From NCBI GenBank assembly GCA_903892355.1, contig CAITIE010000052.1, forward strand, positions 1 through 64,000: DNA of 64,000 bases. The letters are read 5' to 3'. Source of the DNA: an uncultured Pirellula sp. (GTDB taxonomy: Bacteria > Planctomycetota > Planctomycetia > Pirellulales > Pirellulaceae). Positions 26,574 through 36,373 of the stretch are shown here, piece after piece. Below the pieces are notes generated by a model. It worked only from the letters and a program-made list of their open reading frames with translations, ran no database searches and was not told the DNA's origin. Positions within the stretch are counted from its first letter, which is position 1. Every line of letters starts with the position of its first letter. Both the position numbers and the translations under genes were made by a program.

Positions 26574-28511
26574 CTATCGATCCATGGCGGCAAGCTCCAG
26601 CCCTACTTCAGGGCGTGATCTCACAGCTAACCCATTGCTCTTCAGGTACATCTTGCGATCGTACATATCATGATCGGCGCGATCGAGAATAGATTCTCGA
26701 GATTCATGTTCATCCAATGGGATTGCAAAACCCGCAGCGACACCCACTTGAACCAACGCAGCACCGACATCGATTTTATCGATCAACGTTGTCTCGATAA
26801 TTTCGCGAACAGCAATCGCTTCCTCATGGCTCAGTCGTCGAGGAATGAGGATCGCAAACTCATCCCCACCAAATCGCGCGACAAAATCGTTCGGTGACAT
26901 CGCATCTTTGAATCGTTGCGCGGTAACTTTCAATAATGTGTCTCCAGCACCGTGTCCATAACGGTCGTTCACGGCCTTGAATCCGTTCATATCCATAAAG
27001 AACACGGTGTAATCCCGTGTTTGCTGTGCATCAATTTTCTGAATGGTTGACTCAAAGCCTTTCCGATTGAGAGCACCAGTCAACGGGTCCGTTGTCAGTT
27101 GGAACTGCAACCCTTCCAATTGCTCTTGCTGGTTGGTCACGTCCATGAATAGCGCGACCGGCACATGCTTGGACGGCCATTCTAGATCCCAAATCTTCTT
27201 TCCATCGTTTTCCAAAATGAGCCGCTCGCACCGTTCGCCGAGCGAGGGCATGCACTTCTTCGCGAGCTCGGAAACATTTTGTTGAAGAGTTTTTGGGTCT
27301 AATTGAAACTCGGCCATCGCAGCTGGATTTGCTTTTTTGATGTAACCCATGGCATCGAAAAGAATTGCAGGTGAATTACGGTCGCTGTAGGATCTCCATA
27401 ACCACACTTCCTCCGGGCTAAGCACGCCCGAAAGAAGACCTTTGAACAACTCGAATACCTTGAGACGATGAGCCAAAGATACGCCGATGACCGCAACGCA
27501 GGTCATCACATTCGAAGCGGGCCTCGTTGGTATGCCACCAAAATATGTCCCACACCAACAGACCACCATTGCAAGCGTGATCAATCGAAACAGCCCGACA
27601 AACACTTTGCCAATGTTGGTCGTTTTGTAGCCGACATAAACACCGACTAACGTTAGCACCGTGGAGAATATCGCCAGCAGTTTCAACCGTTGCTGGGAGA
27701 TCGTCGAGTAATCGGCAATACTCGATGCCGTCCCCATCGCCAGTACTGTACCACGGTCGGTTAATCCGTAGAGCGGTAGCGTCGCTCGAGTGCGGGAGAG
27801 TTCGCGACTATGGGCGATGATCACACGGGTTTTTTCTAATTGCTCTTTGGGGATTTTTCCTTCATGGAGTTCGGCAAGTGAAACCCGTCGAAGGGTTCGC
27901 GGATCGTACCTCAAATCAATAGCAGAGGAAGAGTAGCTCATTTGACCTGAAGCCAGCCACTCGCACGGATTAGCACCTTTCTGGCGAACGGAAGCTTCGA
28001 CCGAACGAATTCTACCGTCATAGTCTGGATTAAGCGTCATGTTCAGGACGCTCGCTTCGGACAACAGGTTCTCCCCTGGCCGCAGTGCAGAGTTGGTTTG
28101 ATAGGCAAAGCCAATGCGTTTAGGGCCGAATCGTTTCAAGGCAGCCAAAACCGCGGCCTCTTCCTCGGCAGTCGACATGCGCGCTAAATTTAAATCCAGT
28201 AGCACGCGATCCACCTTGGATTCCGCCAATAGCGTAATTGTGTCTGCGAGGTATTTCCTGCTCAGCCGTTCCATTCCATGGGCGATCACATCCTCAGGGG
28301 TCACACTGACCACGACAATCTTATCTGGCATCGAGACCGCTTGTCGCGCCAACAGAAGATCCGACCAGAAGACATCAAGCCTCTCTAATGGGCTCAGCAA
28401 CCAAAGGGGTATACAAAGAAGAAAAGAAAACAGAAGCTGGCGGGCGAACTGATGCAGCTGACGCTTGCCTACGGATACTAGCCCATGACCGATACTCTCA
28501 TTGGCCTTCAT
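26574..28511 (-). CDS. CHASE2 domain diguanylate cyclase
   Basis: 645 residues from ATG 28509-28511; a TTG start at 28592 would add 27. A membrane helix (about 22-40) leads into an extracytoplasmic CHASE2 sensor domain (about 45-260, with VVVSVTPEDV and ALAMG-like end G-T-V-L-A-M-G-T), then three helices (about 275-350), a PAS-like region (about 375-460) and a C-terminal GGDEF domain. The active-site motif RFGGDEF is intact, as are TDPLTGALNRKGF and the M-D-M-N-G-F-K block, so it should make c-di-GMP. The inhibitory I-site R-x-x-D five residues upstream reads S-P-N-D, so product inhibition is probably lost. Two Flp pilin genes lie directly upstream in the same direction. Confidence 0.88.
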   Translation of the reverse strand: MKANESIGHGLVSVGKRQLHQFARQLLFSFLLCIPLWLLSPLERLDVFWSDLLLARQAVSMPDKIVVVSVTPEDVIAHGMERLSRKYLADTITLLAESKVDRVLLDLNLARMSTAEEEAAVLAALKRFGPKRIGFAYQTNSALRPGENLLSEASVLNMTLNPDYDGRIRSVEASVRQKGANPCEWLASGQMSYSSSAIDLRYDPRTLRRVSLAELHEGKIPKEQLEKTRVIIAHSRELSRTRATLPLYGLTDRGTVLAMGTASSIADYSTISQQRLKLLAIFSTVLTLVGVYVGYKTTNIGKVFVGLFRLITLAMVVCWCGTYFGGIPTRPASNVMTCVAVIGVSLAHRLKVFELFKGLLSGVLSPEEVWLWRSYSDRNSPAILFDAMGYIKKANPAAMAEFQLDPKTLQQNVSELAKKCMPSLGERCERLILENDGKKIWDLEWPSKHVPVALFMDVTNQQEQLEGLQFQLTTDPLTGALNRKGFESTIQKIDAQQTRDYTVFFMDMNGFKAVNDRYGHGAGDTLLKVTAQRFKDAMSPNDFVARFGGDEFAILIPRRLSHEEAIAVREIIETTLIDKIDVGAALVQVGVAAGFAIPLDEHESRESILDRADHDMYDRKMYLKSNGLAVRSRPEVGLELAAMDR

Positions 28512-28609
28512 TGCAGATATCGACTTCAAAGATGGTGCGAATCTATTACGTCTACTAGTTGACGAAGAGTCTCGATATTTTGCTAAGTTCAATTCTGCCC
28601 CGAAAATGT

Positions 28610-29014
28610 TTATGGTTTTCTATCTGGTAAATCATAAGCTGGTGCTTCGGGTGGCGGCGGTGAAGGTGATTGTGGTGCTGGTTGTTGTCCTGGAGCCGTC
28701 TGAGTTTCTCTCACAGGTGACTCAGGGGCCGAGCCAAGCATATCGGGCGGTAGGGACTCAGCGGAACCTGACGGTACTGGCGTTGCACTGAAGGAGTTAC
28801 CAGACACAGAAGACTCGGTGGAAGACGTCGCTAACGTGTCGGCAACACTACTATTTATCCCGCTTAGCTTCCCACCCACCGCTTGTACTAGGGGCAGGAG
28901 TGTTACTCCAATTAAGCTCAACATCGTGGCGTACTCGAGCGAGGAATTTCCCTCCTCGTCTTTTAAAAATCCACGAGAAAGCCGCCCCCACCTGCTCGTC
29001 TGTTGATTCCGCAT
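28610..29014 (-). CDS. Flp-type pilin with long Pro/Ser-rich tail
   Basis: 134 residues from ATG 29012-29014, preceded by GGTAGGCAG; the frame is open to 29110. After a short basic leader (LSRGFLKDEEG) comes the Flp/Fap pilin helix NSSLEYATMLSLIGVTLLPL, with the family E-Y pair, then G-K-L-S-G-I. After about residue 60 it becomes a low-complexity Ser/Pro/Ala tail of some 70 residues ending in a PPPPEAPAYDLPD stretch. Flp pilins are cut by a TadV/CpaA peptidase and assembled by the Tad machine; no tad genes are in the window. Paralogue of the pilin at 29167. Confidence 0.82.
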   Translation of the reverse strand: MRNQQTSRWGRLSRGFLKDEEGNSSLEYATMLSLIGVTLLPLVQAVGGKLSGINSSVADTLATSSTESSVSGNSFSATPVPSGSAESLPPDMLGSAPESPVRETQTAPGQQPAPQSPSPPPPEAPAYDLPDRKP

Positions 29015-29166
29015 CTGCCTACCCACCGATGAAAAACAAATATCAACACTCATGAAAGCGTAGGTCGGCGTTTCATCATGCGACCATTGGCCCCGCCAAC
29101 AAGCCATCAAAGACGGACCTCAGACGAGTATTGCATCAATGGCAACGAATATATCGATTAACCTAG

Positions 29167-29427
29167 CTACTGAGTCGAGGTATCTTCGGGCGCTGGATTG
29201 AAAAATCCGGGATTGGGAAGCGGTGCAGGCTCTGTTGCCGAAGACAAACCATCTGTGACACTTCGAGCGACTCCACTTATCTTCTGACCTACCGCTTGAA
29301 CCATGGGCAAAAGCGTCATTCCGATCAATCCCAACATGATTGCGTATTCCATCGCGGAACTACCGTCATCGCGATTGATGAACCGAGAAAATAATCCCCT
29401 TGAAAAGGATTTTCGTTTTGCGACCAT
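29167..29427 (-). CDS. Flp-type pilin
   Basis: 86 residues. Basic leader (MVAKRKSFSRGLFSRF), then NRDDGSSAMEYAIMLGLIGM, the standard Flp signal with cleavage expected before the hydrophobic helix, then the VQAVGQKISGVARSVTDGL segment. A short Pro-rich tail ends the protein. It shares the core sequence with the next gene (LPxVQAVGxKxSG in both), a clear tandem duplication, and is probably first in a pilin-pilin-cyclase transcript. Confidence 0.87.
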   Translation of the reverse strand: MVAKRKSFSRGLFSRFINRDDGSSAMEYAIMLGLIGMTLLPMVQAVGQKISGVARSVTDGLSSATEPAPLPNPGFFNPAPEDTSTQ

Positions 29428-29731
29428 AACTCACCAACACTGTGCATTCCTCTTTTGTTTCTCGAAGACTACATCTTTGCCATTCAATGCGACCTGAAGA
29501 CGCGATTTCTCGCGGGTCGAATATCGAACCCAAATGTTCGAGATGCTGGATGTGTGGAATTTAAGGTTATTGGATGCACTGTGAGCGCAAACGTCGTTCG
29601 TCGCACCCACTGCACCTTTCGGTTATTTAACTTTAACGACCAAAGGAATTAACCGACTGCCCGAGCTCTATTACAATGGGCGAACCCCTCTTCGGGGATT
29701 TGCGATCCGAGCGGACGCGATTATCAAGCGA
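29428..29731. other. 304-bp divergent intergenic region
   Basis: Between the pilin gene (minus) and the first PSD1 gene (plus). It should hold both promoters. I see no convincing small gene, hairpin or repeat. Confidence 0.5.
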
Positions 29732-32700
29732 ATGCCCATGGGACTTGAGGACATTACATTGCCGTTTTCCGTTTGCCTTAAGCGATGGATTTTGTATTCC
29801 CTTGGGTCGCTTGCATCGCTGATGCTGGAAGGATTTGTCCTTGCCGATGACGAGCGTGCCAAGTCGGATTTCTTTGAAGCCAAAATTCGGCCCGTGCTGA
29901 TCAAGCATTGCTACGAATGTCACTCCGCCAATTCCACTACCATTCAAGCTGGCTTGCAATTGGATTTTCGCGATGGTATCCGCAATGGTGGTGATTCCGG
30001 TCCCGGTGTTGTCCCAAACGTTCCCGAGAAAAGCTTAGTACTAGAGGCACTTCGCTATGAAACATTGCAAATGCCCCCCCAAGGAAAACTTTCCGAGGAT
30101 GTGATTCGAGACTTCGAGGATTGGATTCGTGACGGAGCCAACGACCCGCGCGATAACCAACCGCCCGCTACCGATACCGCCGATCAAGTCTGGAGAGCCA
30201 ACTTGAGCGAGCGCAGCCTTTGGTGGAGCTTGCAACCGCCTAAGGATTCTCCTATCCCCTCCATCAACGACTCGATGTGGGAGCGAGAGCCTATCGATCG
30301 ATTCATTCGTGCAGCGACGCTCGAGTCTGGAATACCCCACGCCAGCCGCGCCTCTACCGATATTCTGCTCCGACGAATGAGCTTCGTCTTAATCGGCTTG
30401 CCTCCTTCGCCCGAAGAAATTCAAGTGTTTCAGCAACGATGGCGCGATGATCCGGAAGCAGCGTACTCCGAAGCCGTCGATCGATTGCTGGAGTCCCCCC
30501 ATTTTGGTGAGAGATTCGCTCGGCACTGGATGGATGTGATGCACTATACCGACACCTACGGTTACGAGTGGGATATCGCCGCGAAAGGCTCTTGGGAGTA
30601 TCGCGATTATCTAATTCGTGCTTTCAATAATGACATCGCTTACAACCAACTAATCCGCGAACAGATCGCTGGAGATTTGCTGACCGAACCACGGATCAAC
30701 CGCGACGACGAGATCAACGAGAGCCTCATCGGGCCGATGTTTTTTCACTTTGGTGAACGCCGCCATGGAAGCAGCATCGAATTCGCCGGTATTCATCAGG
30801 AAATGGTAGATAGCCAAATCGATGCATTTTCGAAAACCTTTCTCGCGATGACCATCGCATGTGCTCGATGCCACGATCACAAACTCGACGCGGTCTCACA
30901 AAGAGATTATTACGCGCTCGCCGGCGTCTTCATGACCCCGCGTTGGACCACACGCTGTATCGACACCGCAACCAAGTTCGACACAGCGATCGATCAACTG
31001 CAACGCTTGCGGTATGAAATCCGAACGAAGTTAGGACTCGCGTGGAAGAAGGAACTTGACACTCATCCAATCGATTTCGTTGCACTAGCAAAACAATCGT
31101 CAAACGACAAATCGATCGATGAATTGGGATTCCCCTTAGTCGTTGCTTTCCGCGAGCCACTCGCTGCACCGCTACACAACGTCCGGGCAATCGCGGAACA
31201 TAACACAACCTCTCTCGATCTGGAGGCGGACGGGGTAACTATTGTCGCTTCCGGGGATGAAATCCCAGAGACGGATGCATACACGATTACCTTCTCGACA
31301 AGATCCAGTGTGATAAGTTATTTGCAACTGCATGCATTAACCGATCCATCGCTCGGCCAAGGTGGACCGGGCCGCACTCCGCATGGAAACTTTGTCCTCT
31401 CTCACCTCAAGGTCCAAGCCAAAGGCCTCAAGGAAGAATCGTGGCGCGAAGTCGCAATTCGATCTGCACACGCCGACTACGAGCAACCTGGATACCCTGT
31501 CTCTGCCTCTCTAACCCCTGATGCGACCGGCTGGGGAATTGGCCTAGGAGGAAATGTCCATCGAACAGCAACCTATCATTTTTCCGAACCGATAAACATG
31601 CCCGAAGGGACCGAGTGGAAAGTTCGATTGGAGTTCCAACTCGGGGACCGTCACTCGCTAGGGCGTTTTCGCTTGGACCTTGGTTCCGAGGCTTTCTCAT
31701 CGGAACCAACGAACCAAGCAACGTTGGTGGAGAGATGGAACGGGCTCATTCAACAATGGAATCAGGAACGACAGCGAAGGATCGCTCACAATCAGTCGTT
31801 CACGGTACTTGCCGATTTTTCGTCCCCAGCATTTCCCGAAGGCTGGGTAACCGATGGTATCGGAATGAAAAACGGGTGGGTTGAGGAAGGTACCCCGCGT
31901 ATTGCGTTAGATGGCGACAAGATCCTATCCGAGCTCTTGCCGAGAGGGATTCATACCCATGCATTTTCGTCCAAACTATCCGGGGCGATACGACTCCCCG
32001 AACCAGAACGTTTTACTAAACCCTTCGTCAGCGCAAAAGTATCTGGTGGTTCCTGGGCCGGCTATCGCCACATTCCGCAAAACGCATTTTTGAACGAAGG
32101 CCCTGCATTCTTCGACCCTACCACAAGCACTCCCTGGACGACATTTACCACGTCCCCACTCAGGTATGGCGTCACGCGAGTTCTTTCAGAGATCTCTACT
32201 CCCGATCTGAACGCCAATTTTCCACCACGAACCGGCGTCGCTCGCATGGGTGCCATCATTTTGCCGAATGAAGATGAGGGCTATGACAAAGGAGGTTGGC
32301 TTAGTATCACTCGAATTGTGGGCCATGATCAACCAGGACATCCACTTGACGAACTGGAAGTTTACCAATCACTCTTTGAATCTACCTCGCCAATTTCTAG
32401 CGATTCGATTCGGGCAACATTTCACGATTGGTATCGAAGCGCCTTGGACCGTTGGATAACGAATGCCGCTCAACCAGCAGATACACGCATCTTGAATTGG
32501 TTGATCCAACACGGAATTCTGAGCAATCAACAAGAGGCGTTTGCGGAGATTGCAGCACTTGTTCGCCGCTATCGTGAAATCGAGGCAACCATCGCCCATC
32601 CCCGCACGGCCAACAGTATGGATGAACGCGAATTACGAAACGTCAACTATCGCTTAAATGTACGCGGCGATGTTCATCACGAAGGCCCGGAAGTGCAAAG

Positions 32701-33619
32701 AGATTTTCTCGAAGTTTTCGCTGGTCAGCATCGCGTTGGCAAATCATCCGGTAGCGGACGCTTGGAATTGGCAACCTATTTGTCGAGTCCAGAAAACCCA
32801 CAAACGGCTCGCGTCTACGTCAATCGCGTTTGGCAATGGATCTTTGGGACAGGGATCGTCGATACTCCGAGCGACTTTGGGAAACTGGGTGGGTTGCCAT
32901 CCCACCCCGAGCTTCTCGATTGGCTTACCCTTCAGTTCCAACGCGAAGGTTGGTCCACCAAGCAACTGATCCGTCGACTGGTCCTCAGCGAAACCTTCCG
33001 ACAATCAGGTGATACCACTTTAGAAGGCAAGGAAATCGATCCGAGCAACCGTCGATTGCACCATTACCCAACACGTCGACTGGAAGCTGAAGCAGTCCGC
33101 GATAGCCTTCTCGCCGTCGCAGGACGGCTTGATCGATCATTGTTTGGTCGTCCGATACGTCCCCATCGATCCGCAGTCGATGCTCAAAAGCGATTATTCT
33201 CTGGTCCAATGGATGGCCGAGGACGTCGATCCATTTATTTGGAAATGTCGGTAATGCAACCACCCGACTTCTTGGTAGGATTCAATCTACCCGACTTGAA
33301 GATTCCCGTGGGTCGACGTGATGTTACAAACGTCCCATCGCAGGCGCTGATCTTGATGAACAGTCCGTTTGTGAATGACATGTCCTCGTTTTGGGCGGAG
33401 CAATTGGTACTCGACACATCCAGTACCCCTGAGGCTCGCCTATCGTCGATGTTTCGAACTGCGTTAGGAAGGCTTCCAACCGAGGGCGAGTCGCAACGTT
33501 GGCTGGTTGCTTTGCATGATTTTTCGGATGGAAGACAACCTATACTACAGGACCGAGACGCATGGAGGCGAATCGCCCATGCTTTTTTCAATACTAAAGA
33601 ATTCCTTTACTACCGATAA
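29732..33619 (+). CDS. planctomycete PSD1 / DUF1549-DUF1553 protein with c-type haem motif (pair 1)
   Basis: 1295 residues. A signal peptide is followed by a cytochrome-C-like domain (PSC, PF07635) with one haem motif CYECH near residue 60 and the expected M-P-P-Q-G-K-L segment. Then come the DUF1549 domain (PF07583, RFARHWMDVMHYTDTYGYEW and CARCHDHKLDAVSQRDYY, a second CxxCH), a long middle region with a beta-rich, carbohydrate-binding-like look, and the C-terminal DUF1553 domain (PF07587, from about 950, RVYVNRVWQWIFGTGIVDTP and SNRRLHHYPTRRLEAEAVRD). These large exported proteins are nearly confined to planctomycetes and relatives. Their role, thought to be in polysaccharide breakdown, is unproven. 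The DUF1501 gene follows after six bases. Confidence 0.92.
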   Translation: MPMGLEDITLPFSVCLKRWILYSLGSLASLMLEGFVLADDERAKSDFFEAKIRPVLIKHCYECHSANSTTIQAGLQLDFRDGIRNGGDSGPGVVPNVPEKSLVLEALRYETLQMPPQGKLSEDVIRDFEDWIRDGANDPRDNQPPATDTADQVWRANLSERSLWWSLQPPKDSPIPSINDSMWEREPIDRFIRAATLESGIPHASRASTDILLRRMSFVLIGLPPSPEEIQVFQQRWRDDPEAAYSEAVDRLLESPHFGERFARHWMDVMHYTDTYGYEWDIAAKGSWEYRDYLIRAFNNDIAYNQLIREQIAGDLLTEPRINRDDEINESLIGPMFFHFGERRHGSSIEFAGIHQEMVDSQIDAFSKTFLAMTIACARCHDHKLDAVSQRDYYALAGVFMTPRWTTRCIDTATKFDTAIDQLQRLRYEIRTKLGLAWKKELDTHPIDFVALAKQSSNDKSIDELGFPLVVAFREPLAAPLHNVRAIAEHNTTSLDLEADGVTIVASGDEIPETDAYTITFSTRSSVISYLQLHALTDPSLGQGGPGRTPHGNFVLSHLKVQAKGLKEESWREVAIRSAHADYEQPGYPVSASLTPDATGWGIGLGGNVHRTATYHFSEPINMPEGTEWKVRLEFQLGDRHSLGRFRLDLGSEAFSSEPTNQATLVERWNGLIQQWNQERQRRIAHNQSFTVLADFSSPAFPEGWVTDGIGMKNGWVEEGTPRIALDGDKILSELLPRGIHTHAFSSKLSGAIRLPEPERFTKPFVSAKVSGGSWAGYRHIPQNAFLNEGPAFFDPTTSTPWTTFTTSPLRYGVTRVLSEISTPDLNANFPPRTGVARMGAIILPNEDEGYDKGGWLSITRIVGHDQPGHPLDELEVYQSLFESTSPISSDSIRATFHDWYRSALDRWITNAAQPADTRILNWLIQHGILSNQQEAFAEIAALVRRYREIEATIAHPRTANSMDERELRNVNYRLNVRGDVHHEGPEVQRDFLEVFAGQHRVGKSSGSGRLELATYLSSPENPQTARVYVNRVWQWIFGTGIVDTPSDFGKLGGLPSHPELLDWLTLQFQREGWSTKQLIRRLVLSETFRQSGDTTLEGKEIDPSNRRLHHYPTRRLEAEAVRDSLLAVAGRLDRSLFGRPIRPHRSAVDAQKRLFSGPMDGRGRRSIYLEMSVMQPPDFLVGFNLPDLKIPVGRRDVTNVPSQALILMNSPFVNDMSSFWAEQLVLDTSSTPEARLSSMFRTALGRLPTEGESQRWLVALHDFSDGRQPILQDRDAWRRIAHAFFNTKEFLYYR

Positions 33620-33625
33620 GATCCC

Positions 33626-35032
33626 ATGATAGGACCGCGGACTACGTATCAGAGGATCACACGCCGCTCTTGGCTCCAAAGTTCCTCAGTGGGATTTGGC
33701 TGGCTTGCTTTCGCTGGCTTGGCGCATGCCGAACAGAAACCGCACTTTAGCCCTCGTACGAAAAACGTCATCTTCTGTTTTATGGATGGAGGTCCCAGCC
33801 ACGTCGACACCTTTGATCCCAAACCGATGCTGACCAAGCATCAAGGAGTGAAAATTGGGGAAGCAGCGGTTTCAACACGCTCTCAATCTGATGCCAATCG
33901 AGTGTGGCTCGGAAGCCCTTGGGAATTTCGACAGCGTGGCCAAAGCGGGCTTTGGGTGAGCGATTTATTTCCTCGCATTTCAGAAGTCGCCGATCGATTA
34001 TGTGTGGTTCGCTCCATGGTTGGGGAATTACCACTTCACGGGCAGCAAAACCTGCTCCTTCACACCGGCCGGATCTTAGGCCAAGCTCCCAGCTTTGGTG
34101 CATGGGTGAACTACGGCCTGGGTTCTGAGAATCAGCAATTGCCAGGTTATGTAGTCCTCAACAACGATTGGGTGCCGAATGGTGGATTAGAAAACTTCGG
34201 CAGCGCGTACCTACCAGCCTCTCACCAAGCGACGATGATCCGCCCGGCTGGAGTTCCAGTCAATCATATCGTCCCAACCCTTCCACCCAATACGCAGCGA
34301 AGATTGCTGAAGCTGCTCGACGAACAAGATAAAACATTTTCCGAAAGTGTCTCGGACGCAAATGCGATCGAGGGTGCCATTGCTAATTACGAGACTGCAT
34401 ACCGAATGCAGAGTGCAATCCCAGACGTTACCGATCTCTCCTCAGAACCATTGTACATTCACAAGCTGTACGGGCTCGATTCTTCCGATGAGCATCAACG
34501 ATTGTATGCGACGCAAACACTCCGAGCCAGAAGATTGGTCGAAGCCGGTGTTCGCTTCGTCGAGATTACCTGTCCCAGTTTTGACGGCAACAATTCCCCA
34601 TGGGATCAGCACGGGCAGCTTAAGTCGCTACATGAGAAAAATGCACGCATCACCGAACAGTCCGTCGCAGCTCTGATCATCGACCTCGAGCAGCGAGGAT
34701 TACTCGATGATACTATTGTCCTATGGGCAGGAGAAATGGGGCGGACACCACACACTCCGGTGGTGAACGAGGGATGCGGCCGTGACCACCATGTGAATGG
34801 CTACACTCTTTTTATGGCGGGTGGTGGTTTCCGTGGAGGAATTACGTTCGGTGAAACCGACGAATTTGGCAACTCCGTGGTCGCACAGCCACTCGACATT
34901 CATGACATCCACGCAACCATTCTGCATCAATTGGGAATCGACCACCAACGACTTACGTTTCGCCATGGTGGTCGCGATCATCGACTTACCGACGTTTATG
35001 GTCGAGTCATGAAAGAATTACTCGATGGATGA
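33626..35032 (+). CDS. DUF1501 (sulfatase-like fold) exported protein (pair 1)
   Basis: 468 residues. A Tat-type signal (T-R-R-S-W-L-Q, residues about 12-18, then a hydrophobic stretch ending A-H-A) directs it out folded. The body matches DUF1501 (PF07394), which has an alkaline-phosphatase/sulfatase-like fold: VIFCFMDGGPSHVDTFDPK at the start, the E-I-T-C-P-S-F-D-G block, WAGEMGRTPHTP and GCGRDHH, and a terminal H-D-I-H-A-T-I-L-H. Six bases separate it from the PSD1 gene, so the two are surely one operon. The enzymatic reaction is not known. Confidence 0.93.
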   Translation: MIGPRTTYQRITRRSWLQSSSVGFGWLAFAGLAHAEQKPHFSPRTKNVIFCFMDGGPSHVDTFDPKPMLTKHQGVKIGEAAVSTRSQSDANRVWLGSPWEFRQRGQSGLWVSDLFPRISEVADRLCVVRSMVGELPLHGQQNLLLHTGRILGQAPSFGAWVNYGLGSENQQLPGYVVLNNDWVPNGGLENFGSAYLPASHQATMIRPAGVPVNHIVPTLPPNTQRRLLKLLDEQDKTFSESVSDANAIEGAIANYETAYRMQSAIPDVTDLSSEPLYIHKLYGLDSSDEHQRLYATQTLRARRLVEAGVRFVEITCPSFDGNNSPWDQHGQLKSLHEKNARITEQSVAALIIDLEQRGLLDDTIVLWAGEMGRTPHTPVVNEGCGRDHHVNGYTLFMAGGGFRGGITFGETDEFGNSVVAQPLDIHDIHATILHQLGIDHQRLTFRHGGRDHRLTDVYGRVMKELLDG

Positions 35033-35291
35033 AGTACCTACCTGGGTAACTGGCATCGAATCGAAACAGGCCGATGATCGAGATCGTAATGATAAAAACG
35101 CCCCAGGTTATCCGACCAACAACATCCGTAGCTCGGAAGAATTACTCCAAAAGAAACACTCTGCATTGACCAACCGGTGGTGGACGAGCACTCCGCATCC
35201 TATGAACTCCATGCACGAGTTGGGATGTACTCTTCAACGTCAGTGGATCGCGAAGTGCGACCAACGAAGGGTGTTGCAGAGACCACGCTAG
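35025..35291 (+). CDS. doubtful small ORF coupled to the DUF1501 stop
   Basis: 88 codons from an ATG overlapping the DUF1501 stop by eight bases. The product is polar, with no membrane helix, motif or recognised family. Overlap with the upstream stop is the only positive sign. It may equally be a chance frame. Confidence 0.25.
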   Translation: MDEVPTWVTGIESKQADDRDRNDKNAPGYPTNNIRSSEELLQKKHSALTNRWWTSTPHPMNSMHELGCTLQRQWIAKCDQRRVLQRPR

Positions 35292-35440
35292 CAAAGAAAG
35301 CCGACGGACAACGTGTTACTTCCTAAGACAACACGTCTCGATCAAGGGTTCGCACCGTCGAGAAAAAACCAACCGTTGCGATGGTATCTAATGCCGAATA
35401 CCCAGCCAAATACACAGCCAAATACACAGCCGAACAAGTA
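35292..35440. repeat. intergenic region with 12-bp tandem repeat (35397-35436)
   Basis: Three near-identical copies of the 12-bp unit acacagccaaat (first copy acccagccaaat, third ending gaac) lie just past the convergent end of the ABC ATPase gene. Nothing else is visible between the two convergent units; no clear terminator was found. Confidence 0.75.
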
Positions 35441-36373
35441 TCAGATCGACGATGGTAGCGGATCCCAATATTGAGTTTCTAGACGCTCGACCTTGCCCCC
35501 TTTCAAACGGACCAAGGCATCGCACTGACCAGCGATCGACTCGTCATGGGTAACCATGACGATGGTCAATCCGTGCTCCTCATTGAGTTGCCGCAGCAAC
35601 TGAAGGATAGAGGCACCGGTTTCGTGATCCAGATTTCCAGTTGGTTCATCAGCCAGCAATAGAGATGGATTGGTAACCAAAGCCCTTGCAATTGCCGTGC
35701 GCTGCATTTCACCGCCGGAAAGCTCCCTCGGTCGGTGCTTCATCCGATGGGATAGTCCCACCAATTCGATAAGGTGCTTTGCACGTTCGCGAATTTCACG
35801 ACCATTCCTCCAGTACTGCAATGCACCGTAACTGATCATCGCAGGTGTCAGCACGTTTTCCAGCAGTGTCAATTCGGGGAGCAAGTGATAGAACTGGAAG
35901 ATCATCCCCAGCTGCCGGTTTCGAAACCGATCTTGCTGACGCGTGGGAAGCGAATCGATCCTTGCACCATCAAAAATGATTTCCCCCGAATCGGGGCGAT
36001 CCAAGGTACCCAACAGGTGCAACAGCGTGCTCTTGCCCGAACCGCTTTGACCGATGATGGCCGTAATCTTGCCCCGCTCAGCTGCGAAATCAACTCCCTT
36101 CAAGACAGGCACTGCCGTCTTGTGACGACGATAGGCTTTGGTCAGTCCAGATGCAATGATCAGGTCTCGCGAGGAATCGCTCGCCCGAATCGGCCCCGCC
36201 GTTGACTCAGCTGTTTCCGAATTCAAAGCATCGGTCCGGTCGCTCCCAAGCGGTTCGTCGGGATGCACGACACGCCATGGGGTGACTCGCGTACGAGCAT
36301 GCAACACATGCGGTGCTTGAGGAAAGGTTGCGGAATCACCAGATGTAGGATTGTTGGATGTGGTGCTATTCAT
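35441..36373 (-). CDS. ABC transporter ATPase, LolD/MacB type
   Basis: 310 residues from ATG 36371-36373, which overlaps the permease stop by eight bases. The frame is open to 36589 but that part lies inside the permease gene. The ATPase domain starts only at about residue 72, after a polar, probably disordered extension absent from normal LolD. Walker A is GQSGSGKST, the signature [15 protein letters not shown], Walker [13 protein letters not shown] and the switch His in MVTHD. With the FtsX-type permease it should extract lipoproteins or another envelope substrate from the inner membrane. Confidence 0.9.
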   Translation of the reverse strand: MNSTTSNNPTSGDSATFPQAPHVLHARTRVTPWRVVHPDEPLGSDRTDALNSETAESTAGPIRASDSSRDLIIASGLTKAYRRHKTAVPVLKGVDFAAERGKITAIIGQSGSGKSTLLHLLGTLDRPDSGEIIFDGARIDSLPTRQQDRFRNRQLGMIFQFYHLLPELTLLENVLTPAMISYGALQYWRNGREIRERAKHLIELVGLSHRMKHRPRELSGGEMQRTAIARALVTNPSLLLADEPTGNLDHETGASILQLLRQLNEEHGLTIVMVTHDESIAGQCDALVRLKGGKVERLETQYWDPLPSSI

